DNA from: Ignatzschineria sp.
Lineage (GTDB): Bacteria; Pseudomonadota; Gammaproteobacteria; Cardiobacteriales; Wohlfahrtiimonadaceae
Assembly: GCA_030151245.1 (NCBI GenBank)
Contig: JASLEF010000143.1
Span: forward strand, 1-20,343
Length of the DNA: 20,343 bases
Direction of reading: 5' to 3'
In this document: positions 13,634-20,343 of the stretch, one piece after another
How positions within the stretch are numbered: the first letter of the stretch is position 1
How the letters are laid out: every line of letters begins with the position of its first letter
Position numbers and translations under genes: made by a program
The notes under the pieces: model-generated
Told to the model about the DNA's origin: nothing
Seen by the model: the letters and a program-made list of their open reading frames with translations, nothing else
Database searches by the model: none

Positions 13634-16306
13634 TTAAAGCTTCTTTTCAGAATCTTCTTTTTGTTGTGTGGTATCTTCTGCCAGAGCATCTGTAGTCTCG
13701 GAAGTCTCTTTGATGGTATCAGTAGATTCAACAGTATCTTCGTCGCACTCTTCCGTGTCCGGGTCGCAATCTGCATCATTTTCTTCAATACGAGTCATTC
13801 CGACTAGGGTATCTTTCTCATCTAAACGAATGAGTCGAACTCCTTGTGTATTACGGCCAAGAATAGAGACTTCATTCACTGCTGTACGAACGAGTACTCC
13901 GTTACAGGAGATGAGCATCACTTCATCTTCATCTTCCACGATACATGCACCGATGATTTGACCATTACGCTCAGAGGTTTGGATACCGATAACCCCTTTA
14001 CCGCCACGATTACGTTTTGCAAACTCTTCAATGCGAGTTCGTTTACCATAACCATGCTCTGTTGCGATAAGGACAACACCTTCATCTTCTGCAAGCATCA
14101 TTGAGATAACGCGTTGATCTTCAACAAGGGTAATACCTTTCACCCCACGTGATCCACGGCCGGTAGAGCGAACGTCTTCTTCACTAAAGCGGTTGACAAG
14201 CCCAGTATTGGTGAAGAGCATAATATCATTATCACCGTTGGTGATCTCTGTCCCGATAAGTTCATCACCTTCATCGAGGTTCACAGCGATTAAGCCACTT
14301 GAACGTTGGCTTTGGAAACTAGAAAGTACTGTTTTTTTCACAACGCCGTATTTGGTTGCCATGAAGATATAACGGTCATCATCGTAGCTATCGACTGGAA
14401 GCATAGAAGTAATACGTTCATCCGCTTCTAAAGGTAATAAGTTGATAATAGGGCGACCTGATGCGCCGCGTCCTGCTTCAGGTAATTCAAATGCACGGAG
14501 CCAATAAACTTTCCCGTAAGAGGAGAAGCACATGAGCTGAGCATGTGTACTAACCACCATTAAGTGTTCAACATCATCTTCATCTACCACACGAGCGGCT
14601 GATTTCCCACGACCTCCTCGGCGTTGTGCGCGATATTCATCGAGTTTTTGATATTTGATATAGCCACGGCGAGAAAGTGTCACTACCACATCTTCTTCAG
14701 CGATTAAGTCTTCAAGATTGATATCTTCGGCAGCTTCACGGATTTCTGTACGGCGCTCATCACCGAAATCGTCACGAACAGCGATTAACTCTTCTTCGAT
14801 GACTTCACGTAAGCGATCTGGATTCACGAGGATTTCGATTAACTCACGAATCGTATCTAAAAGACCTTTGTATTCATCAAGAATTTTATCTTGTTCAAGT
14901 CCTGTTAAGCGTTGTAAACGCATGTCGAGGATTGCTTGTGCCTGCTCTTCTGAGAGCTTGTATTCTGTACCGATTAAACCGACTTCACCTAAGCCATCCG
15001 GCGTTGTTTTAAGTTCTGCTGCTCGTTCAAGCATTGCAGAAACTTCACCTGGGGCCCAGCTACGAGCGAGCATACGTTCTTTCGCTTCTGCGCCTGTTGC
15101 GGAGGTTCTGATGAGTTGAATCATCTCATCGATATTTGCAAGCGCAACGGTTAAACCTTCCAAAAGGTGTGCACGGCTTCTTGCGCGTTTTAAGTCAAAA
15201 ATTGTACGGCGCGTAATCACTTCACGGCGGTGAAGGAGGAATGCTTCTAAGACTTCTTTTAAGTTGAGAAGTTTTGGTTGACCACGATCGATGGCAACCA
15301 TGTTTACACCGAAACTTGATTGCAAGGCTGTGTGTTTATAGAGTTGGTTTAAGATCACTTCGCCCATCTCACCGCGACGAAGTTCGATCACAATACGCAT
15401 ACCGTCTTTGTCAGATTCATCACGTAAGCCATCCGGTGCAATACCTTCGATCACTTTCTCGCGGTAAAGCTCAACGATGCGTTCGATGAGTCTCGCTTTG
15501 TTGACTTGATAAGGGATTTCGGTAATAACAATGACATCACGACCGCGTTTTTCATCGTGTTCAATTTCCGCTCTTGCTCGCATGACAACACGTCCACGCC
15601 CTGTATGGTACGCTTCGCGGATACCGCGAGTCCCGTTAATAATGCCGGCAGTTGGGAAATCTGGTGCCGGGATATATTCCATAAGCTCATCGATGGTAAG
15701 CTCTGAATTATGGAGAAGAGCTAGTGAAGCATTGATTGTTTCCGTCAAGTTGTGCGGCGGAATATTGGTTGCCATTCCGACAGCAATCCCGGCAGAACCA
15801 TTGACGAGTAGATTCGGAATTCTCGTAGGGAGAACAGAGGGTTCAGTCTCTGATTCATCGTAGTTAGGGGTGAAATCGACAGTCTCTTTATCGATATCTT
15901 GCAATAGAGCTTCTGCGATTTTACTCATTCTCACTTCGGTGTAACGCATTGCCGCAGCTGAGTCACCATCGATTGAACCAAAGTTTCCTTGCCCATCAAT
16001 CAGCATGTAACGAAGGGAGAAGTTTTGCGCCATTCGTACAACGGTATCATAAATTGCTAAGTCACCGTGGGGGTGATATTTACCCATCACATCCCCGACG
16101 ATACGGGCGGATTTTTTATAGGGCTTATTCCAATGATTATTTGTCTGATTCATGGAGTGAAGTATTCGTCTGTGAACGGGCTTTAACCCATCGCGGACAT
16201 CTGGGAGCGCACGACCAATGATGACGCTCATGGCGTAATCAAGATAGGAGCTTCGCATCTCCTCTTCTAAACTAATCGGGACAATCTCTTTGGCAAAATC
16301 ACTCAT
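13634..16306 (-). CDS. gyrA: DNA gyrase subunit A with Leu at position 83
   Basis: An 890-residue GyrA, close to the 875 of E. coli. It forms the A2B2 gyrase that introduces negative supercoils; this subunit cuts and rejoins DNA with Tyr122 (RYTEVRMS). The N-terminal winged-helix, tower and coiled-coil region extends to about 520, followed by the beta-pinwheel domain with the GyrA box QRRGGRG at 561-567 and an acidic C-terminal tail of about 45 residues. In the quinolone-resistance region the sequence is HPHGDLAIYD: residue 83, Ser in sensitive E. coli, is Leu, encoded TTA (complement of 16058-16060); Asp87 is unchanged. AGAGG before the ATG supports the start. The gene stands alone on the minus strand, divergent from lptM-lysA. 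Confidence 0.98.
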   Translation of the reverse strand: MSDFAKEIVPISLEEEMRSSYLDYAMSVIIGRALPDVRDGLKPVHRRILHSMNQTNNHWNKPYKKSARIVGDVMGKYHPHGDLAIYDTVVRMAQNFSLRYMLIDGQGNFGSIDGDSAAAMRYTEVRMSKIAEALLQDIDKETVDFTPNYDESETEPSVLPTRIPNLLVNGSAGIAVGMATNIPPHNLTETINASLALLHNSELTIDELMEYIPAPDFPTAGIINGTRGIREAYHTGRGRVVMRARAEIEHDEKRGRDVIVITEIPYQVNKARLIERIVELYREKVIEGIAPDGLRDESDKDGMRIVIELRRGEMGEVILNQLYKHTALQSSFGVNMVAIDRGQPKLLNLKEVLEAFLLHRREVITRRTIFDLKRARSRAHLLEGLTVALANIDEMIQLIRTSATGAEAKERMLARSWAPGEVSAMLERAAELKTTPDGLGEVGLIGTEYKLSEEQAQAILDMRLQRLTGLEQDKILDEYKGLLDTIRELIEILVNPDRLREVIEEELIAVRDDFGDERRTEIREAAEDINLEDLIAEEDVVVTLSRRGYIKYQKLDEYRAQRRGGRGKSAARVVDEDDVEHLMVVSTHAQLMCFSSYGKVYWLRAFELPEAGRGASGRPIINLLPLEADERITSMLPVDSYDDDRYIFMATKYGVVKKTVLSSFQSQRSSGLIAVNLDEGDELIGTEITNGDNDIMLFTNTGLVNRFSEEDVRSTGRGSRGVKGITLVEDQRVISMMLAEDEGVVLIATEHGYGKRTRIEEFAKRNRGGKGVIGIQTSERNGQIIGACIVEDEDEVMLISCNGVLVRTAVNEVSILGRNTQGVRLIRLDEKDTLVGMTRIEENDADCDPDTEECDEDTVESTDTIKETSETTDALAEDTTQQKEDSEKKL

Positions 16307-16750
16307 TGAACCAACCTCTATGATGAAATTATTATAATGTATAAACAGTCATGAATTATAACATAATTTGCCAAATTAATCGTCTGTTTAAGCAAGAAAT
16401 TCGCTTATAAATAGAGTTTTGGGTGATTTGCGCAATCCCCCTAGGGCATTTGTAAAAAACTGTCTAAAAGAGAGAATTTATAGAAGTAGCACACAAAAGG
16501 GATTAAGAGTTTAAAATAAGATAGGATTCTTCGGGAGGTCTTTTGAGGAGTCATTGGTGAGATCATCCCAGCTTTTTAAAGAGCGGATCTAACTTCTTTG
16601 AGAAGCTTTTTTGATGAGAGAAATTGGCTATGAAAGCAATGAAATGAAGGGTTTATGAATCATCTGATTGAAATAGTGAGAATTTTGGGAAGTTGTACTA
16701 CAATGAATCTTCTCAAGTCGATTGATCCTTGCAGGAAAGCATAAACAAAT
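16307..16750. other. Divergent spacer between gyrA and lptM-lysA
   Basis: No believable gene lies in these 444 bases; the minus-strand ORF at 16628-16870 is antisense to lptM. Two TATAAT boxes face gyrA (complements of 16331-16336 and 16355-16360), but neither has a good -35 match. A weak cttct/agaag hairpin followed by Ts lies near 16593-16615. Confidence 0.45.
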
Positions 16751-16903
16751 ATGTTTCAAATATATCAGAAAACTATTCTTTTGTTCACGGCGCTTTTTTT
16801 GATTGCGGGATGTGGACAGACTGGCGCGCTTTACATCGCAAAGAGCGAAGCAGAGCATAATGATGGGCACTTTATGACAAGTTATAAAAAAGATGAAAAT
16901 TGA
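16751..16903 (+). CDS. lptM: LptM (YifL)-type small lipoprotein
   Basis: A 50-residue lipoprotein. A charged start and hydrophobic helix (ILLFTALFLIAG) lead to the lipobox LIAGC with the lipidated Cys21, followed directly by GQTGALYIA, the LptM signature (usually CGQKGPLYLP). In E. coli, LptM binds the LptD-LptE translocon and helps its disulfides mature for lipopolysaccharide export. Placement just before lysA is the usual one in gammaproteobacteria. Its end overlaps the lysA start by 11 bases. An AGGAAAG stretch lies somewhat far upstream (about 12 bases) of the ATG. After the signature the tail is polar and not recognisable. Confidence 0.85.
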   Translation: MFQIYQKTILLFTALFLIAGCGQTGALYIAKSEAEHNDGHFMTSYKKDEN

Positions 16904-18110
16904 TCAGGTTCTTTTAACAGAAGTGGCAGAAGCGTTCTCAACGCCGCTCTACATTTACTCCGCAGAAAAAATATTAAGTAATTATGAAGCTTATCATCAG
17001 GGGTTTGGAGATTATCCACATTTAGTTTGCTATGCGGTAAAAGCAAATAGCAACTTATCCGTATTAAAGCTACTTGCAGAGGCAGGGTCTGGATTTGATA
17101 TCGTGTCAAAAGGGGAGCTGAAACGGGTATTAGCTGCAGGTGGAGATCCGAAAAAAGTGGTTTATTCAGGGGTTGGGAAAAAGGAATCTGATTTAGAATT
17201 TGCTCTAAAAACGGGAATTGGCTGTTTTAATATCGAATCGGTTGCTGAAGTTTATATGCTCAATCGTGTTGCAACACGATTAGGTGTTAAGGCGCCGGTT
17301 TCGCTTCGTATTAATCCGAATGTAGATGCAAAAACACATCCGTATATTTCGACGGGCCTTAAAGAGAATAAGTTTGGCATTAGCATGGAAGATGCGTTGC
17401 CGATGTATCGTGAAATGGCAAGAATGTCGGCATTAGAGATCCACGGCATCGATTTTCATATCGGTTCACAGCTTACGGAGATTGAGCCTTATGCGGAAGC
17501 ACTTGACTTAACATTAGCACTGATTGATGAGTTGTCAGAGTTAGGTATTCACTTAAAGCATCTCGATATGGGGGGCGGTTTAGGGATTCGTTATGAAGAT
17601 GAAACATTGATTGATCCTGCAAAATGGATTGCTCAGGCGATTGATAAAATTGGGGATCGAGATTTAAAGATTCTCATTGAGCCTGGACGTTCTATTGTTG
17701 GAGATGCCGGTGTATTAGTAACGCAAGTGATCTTAACGAAAGAGAATGAGGGGAAAAATTTTGCGATCGTTGATGCAGCGATGAATGATCTCATTCGTCC
17801 GGCACTTTATGATGCGTGGATGAATATTATTAATCTCGATGAAGATTCTGAAAGCGAATTAAAGAATTACGATATTGTGGGCCCTATTTGTGAAACGGGT
17901 GACTTTATCGGGAAAGATCGTGAACTTGCTCTGACGAGTGGTGATTATTTGGCAGTGACGCATGCCGGGGCTTATGGATTTACGATGGCTTCTAATTACA
18001 ACTCACGCGGACGAGCGGCCGAAGTCCTGCTGGAAAATGGGAAGGCTCGATTGATTCGTGCACGAGAAACCGAAGAATCGCTCTACGAGAATGAAACCGC
18101 ATATCTGTAA
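16893..18110 (+). CDS. lysA: Diaminopimelate decarboxylase
   Basis: A 405-residue fold-type III PLP enzyme that decarboxylates meso-diaminopimelate to L-lysine, the last lysine step. Lys50 in CYAVKANSN is the PLP-binding lysine. Also visible are the barrel motif HIGSQ, the Gly-rich MGGGLGIRY, the phosphate-binding EPGRSIVGDAG, the active-site GPICETGDFIG with Cys-Glu, and AGAYGFTMASNYNSR with the conserved Tyr. Length and order are normal. The start lies within lptM with no strong ribosome binding site, so translation is probably coupled to lptM. A strong terminator follows about 47 bases after the stop. No dapF follows, unlike in many gammaproteobacteria. Confidence 0.97.
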   Translation: MKIDQVLLTEVAEAFSTPLYIYSAEKILSNYEAYHQGFGDYPHLVCYAVKANSNLSVLKLLAEAGSGFDIVSKGELKRVLAAGGDPKKVVYSGVGKKESDLEFALKTGIGCFNIESVAEVYMLNRVATRLGVKAPVSLRINPNVDAKTHPYISTGLKENKFGISMEDALPMYREMARMSALEIHGIDFHIGSQLTEIEPYAEALDLTLALIDELSELGIHLKHLDMGGGLGIRYEDETLIDPAKWIAQAIDKIGDRDLKILIEPGRSIVGDAGVLVTQVILTKENEGKNFAIVDAAMNDLIRPALYDAWMNIINLDEDSESELKNYDIVGPICETGDFIGKDRELALTSGDYLAVTHAGAYGFTMASNYNSRGRAAEVLLENGKARLIRARETEESLYENETAYL

Positions 18111-18156
18111 AGATACCTTGCGGAATTAGGATAACAGGACGAAAAGAATTGCAGAA

Positions 18157-18189
18157 AAAATCCCAAAGCGCTTGGCGCTTTGGGATTTT
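18157..18189. terminator. Strong intrinsic terminator after lysA
   Basis: aaaatcccaaagcgc (18157-18171) and gcgctttgggatttt (18175-18189) form a 15-bp perfect stem with a 3-base loop, followed on the plus strand by more Ts. It ends the lptM-lysA transcript and separates it from queA. Confidence 0.95.
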
Positions 18190-18241
18190 ATTTTTAAAAT
18201 AGCGCAAAATGAATTTGCCGAATAAAAGCTAGGAAAGAAAC

Positions 18242-19282
18242 ATGTTAAAACTCTCAGATTATGATTATCACCTTCCCGAAGAATTAATTGCCCAATTTCC
18301 CCCAAAAGTTCGGGGAACATCACGTCTGTTAGTGCCAGCTACCGGCAAACTTAATGATCATACATTTGAAGATTTAATTGATTATCTCCACGAAGGGGAC
18401 CGTATTATTATCAATAATACGCGTGTTTTACCGGCAAGATTATTTGGGAGTAAAGAGACCGGCGGTAAAGTCGAAATTATGGTGGAACGATTGGTGAGTG
18501 AAACCGAAGTATTGGCGCAAATTAAAGCCAGTAAGGCCTTGAAAGAAGGGCAGCAGGTTTTTATTAATGATATGCCGATGCTGGAAATGGTGTCGCGAGA
18601 TGATGCTTTCTTCTTGTTGAAGACGATTGATAATTCGCCAATCGCCAAAGTATTGGAAGCTTATGGTCATTTGCCATTACCGCCCTATATTACTAGAAGT
18701 GATGAGGAGCTGGATCAGTCTCGTTATCAAACCGTATTTAATAAAGAAGAAGGCGCGGTTGCAGCGCCTACGGCGGGATTGCACTTTACGGAAGAGTTTT
18801 TAGAGAAGATCAAAGCAAAAGGCATTGATGTGACCGAAATTACGCTTCATGTGGGCGCGGGGACTTTCCAACCGATTCGTCATGAAGATCTTAATGAACA
18901 TCAGATGCATAAAGAGTGGATTTCAGTACCACAATCGGCAGTAGATGAGATCAATGCAACAAAAGCAAAGGGTGGGCGTGTGATTGCCATCGGGACAACG
19001 GCGGTAAGGGCACTTGAGTCGGCAGGACTTTCCGGAGATCTCAAAGCATTTACCGGCGATACCAATATTTTTATCAAGCCGGGATTCACGTTCAATGTGA
19101 TCGATGGACTGCTGACGAATTTCCATTTACCAAAATCTACGTTGTTAGTATTGGTTTCCACGCTAATGGGCAAAGAGAGAATGGAAGAAGTATATGCCCA
19201 TGCCGTGAATGAGAAGTATCGTTTTTTCAGCTACGGCGATAGTATGTTATTAATTCCTGAGATGGATCGAATTAAGGAGTAA
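18242..19282 (+). CDS. queA: S-adenosylmethionine:tRNA ribosyltransferase-isomerase
   Basis: A 346-residue enzyme of normal length. It transfers and isomerises the ribosyl part of S-adenosylmethionine onto 7-aminomethyl-7-deazaguanine in tRNA, forming epoxyqueuosine at the wobble base of GUN anticodons. Family motifs seen: ELIAQFPPKVRGTSRLLV at the start, RIIINNTRVLPARL, PLPPYI, VAAPTAGLHFTEEF (about 174-187), HVGAGTFQP (203-211), and the end NFHLPKSTLL, YRFFSYGDSMLI. An AGGAAAG site lies just upstream. The usual downstream partner tgt is absent; a transporter gene follows after 3 bases instead. Confidence 0.97.
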   Translation: MLKLSDYDYHLPEELIAQFPPKVRGTSRLLVPATGKLNDHTFEDLIDYLHEGDRIIINNTRVLPARLFGSKETGGKVEIMVERLVSETEVLAQIKASKALKEGQQVFINDMPMLEMVSRDDAFFLLKTIDNSPIAKVLEAYGHLPLPPYITRSDEELDQSRYQTVFNKEEGAVAAPTAGLHFTEEFLEKIKAKGIDVTEITLHVGAGTFQPIRHEDLNEHQMHKEWISVPQSAVDEINATKAKGGRVIAIGTTAVRALESAGLSGDLKAFTGDTNIFIKPGFTFNVIDGLLTNFHLPKSTLLVLVSTLMGKERMEEVYAHAVNEKYRFFSYGDSMLLIPEMDRIKE

Positions 19283-19285
19283 GTT

Positions 19286-20343
19286 GTGGCGAAAAAACAG
19301 TTAACGATGCAGGATGCTAAAACGTTATCGCTTTCATCTCTAGGCGGCGCGTTAGAGTTTTATGATTTTATAGTCTTTTTAACATTTGCATCAACATTAA
19401 AGGTTCTCTTTTTCCCGTCAGAATCAGAGCTGATCGCGACAGTTATGACTTATTTAACCTATGCGATCGCCTATTTTGTTCGGCCTTTGAGCGGCATTGT
19501 GTTAGCGCATTTTGGGGATCTAATCGGGCGAAAAAAAGTCTTTATGTTTTCGCTCTTCATGATGGCAATCCCGACGCTCTGTATCGGTTTGTTGCCCACT
19601 TATGAGTCGATTGGTTATTTTGCTCCGGTATTGTTGTTAACTATGAGAATCTTACAAGGTGTTGCGCTTGGTGGAGAAGTGCCGAGTGCGCATGTTTTTG
19701 TGACAGAGCATGTACCGAGTAATCGTTTCGGGATTGCTAATAGTACCATTGCCGCAGGCTTAACCTTCGGGGTATTGATCGGACATTTTGTCTCCACGAT
19801 GATGAGCATCAGCTTCACAGCAGAAGAGACGCTCTCCTATGCATGGCGGATTCCCTTTATTCTTGGTGGTGTTTTAGGATTGTTGGCGGTTTATCTACGC
19901 CGATATCTGCAAGAAACGCCGGTCTTTTTAGAGATGCAGAAGAAGAAATCCCTTCATGCCGGAACGCCGATGAAAACGATTTTAAAGGATTTTAGACCAC
20001 AAGCATTTATTGCGACTTTAAGCACATGGCTCCTAATTGCCGGCGTTGTCTTGGTACTCTTGGCACCCAATCTCATGAAGTCTGATATGTTCGGCATGGA
20101 TGCAAGTTTCGTCAATAGAGCAGCACTTGTGGCAACTTTTATGAATATTGTGGGAAGTCTCTCTGCCGGGATATTAGTGGATCGTTTTGGGCTGCGTCAA
20201 ACACTGTTTGGTTTTGCCGTATTATTGGCGATCACAAGTTTTATTTTCTTCCATTCATTAGGAAGTGCGGATCTATCGCAAGTCGGTATTTTGTATGCAA
20301 TAGCTTCTTTCTTTTTAGGGATTGTCGCCTGCGTACCGATGAT
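19286..20343 (+). CDS. MHS-type major facilitator transporter, 3' end cut off
   Basis: About 352 codons of an open frame that runs past the right edge. The likely start is GTG at 19286, with AAGGAG (19274-19279) six bases before it inside the end of queA; the gap to queA is 3 bases. It belongs to the major facilitator superfamily, metabolite:H+ symporter (ProP/ShiA-like) branch: SLGGALEFYDFIVF in the first helix, RPLSGIVLAHFGDLIGRKKV with the helix 2-3 loop motif, MRILQGVALGGEVPS in helix 4, and RRYLQETPVF before the central loop. About nine membrane helices are visible. The substrate is not predictable; proline/betaine, dicarboxylates and shikimate are all used in the family. Tight linkage to queA suggests shared transcription. 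Confidence 0.9.
   Translation, partial: MAKKQLTMQDAKTLSLSSLGGALEFYDFIVFLTFASTLKVLFFPSESELIATVMTYLTYAIAYFVRPLSGIVLAHFGDLIGRKKVFMFSLFMMAIPTLCIGLLPTYESIGYFAPVLLLTMRILQGVALGGEVPSAHVFVTEHVPSNRFGIANSTIAAGLTFGVLIGHFVSTMMSISFTAEETLSYAWRIPFILGGVLGLLAVYLRRYLQETPVFLEMQKKKSLHAGTPMKTILKDFRPQAFIATLSTWLLIAGVVLVLLAPNLMKSDMFGMDASFVNRAALVATFMNIVGSLSAGILVDRFGLRQTLFGFAVLLAITSFIFFHSLGSADLSQVGILYAIASFFLGIVACVPM

Noticed and set aside
14718..15863. Long plus-strand open frames opposite gyrA (14718-15119 and 15531-15863)
   Set aside because: They lie wholly antisense to a highly conserved gene and are Ser/Arg-rich shadows of its codon pattern.

Overview
The window looks like the chromosome of a low-GC gammaproteobacterium. 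GyrA, LysA, LptM, QueA and the chaperone-usher genes all read as gammaproteobacterial. A member of Cardiobacteriales such as Ignatzschineria is my guess, but the sequence alone does not settle it.

Layout. 1-1018: a non-coding tandem repeat array with a period near 429 bp and a nested 140-bp sub-repeat, running off the left edge. 1029-1688 (minus): two small membrane-protein genes, one with a TM2 domain. 1872-2759 (minus): a LysR-type regulator. 3240-6277 (plus): an accessory block holding a PtuA-like ATPase, a PtuB-like HNH nuclease (a Septu / retron-Ec78-type anti-phage pair without a reverse transcriptase) and a RidA-family gene, closed by one strong terminator. 6340-13153 (plus): a chaperone-usher fimbrial locus in the order major pilin, usher, chaperone, two-domain tip adhesin, minor pilin. 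A 670-bp gap after the pilin holds a hairpin, an inverted repeat and possible gene remnants. 13545-13574: a bidirectional terminator. 13634-16306 (minus): gyrA. 16751-18110 (plus): lptM overlapping lysA. 18242 to the right edge (plus): queA and the start of an MHS-type major facilitator transporter.

Main points for follow-up. GyrA carries Leu (TTA) at position 83, the classic quinolone-resistance substitution. The PtuB-like nuclease ends in an unusual Lys/Arg-rich tail that begins exactly at a G7 tract, and moving one base in either direction gives more protein-like ends, so slippage, a recent frameshift or a sequencing error is likely there. The fimbrial usher has a G8 and a G7 tract in frame, which could make it phase-variable. 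The fimbrial leader carries a promoter candidate followed by a cluster of ATTTAC half-sites. The housekeeping right half (gyrA, lptM-lysA, queA) is compact and ordinary; the left two thirds is accessory in character.
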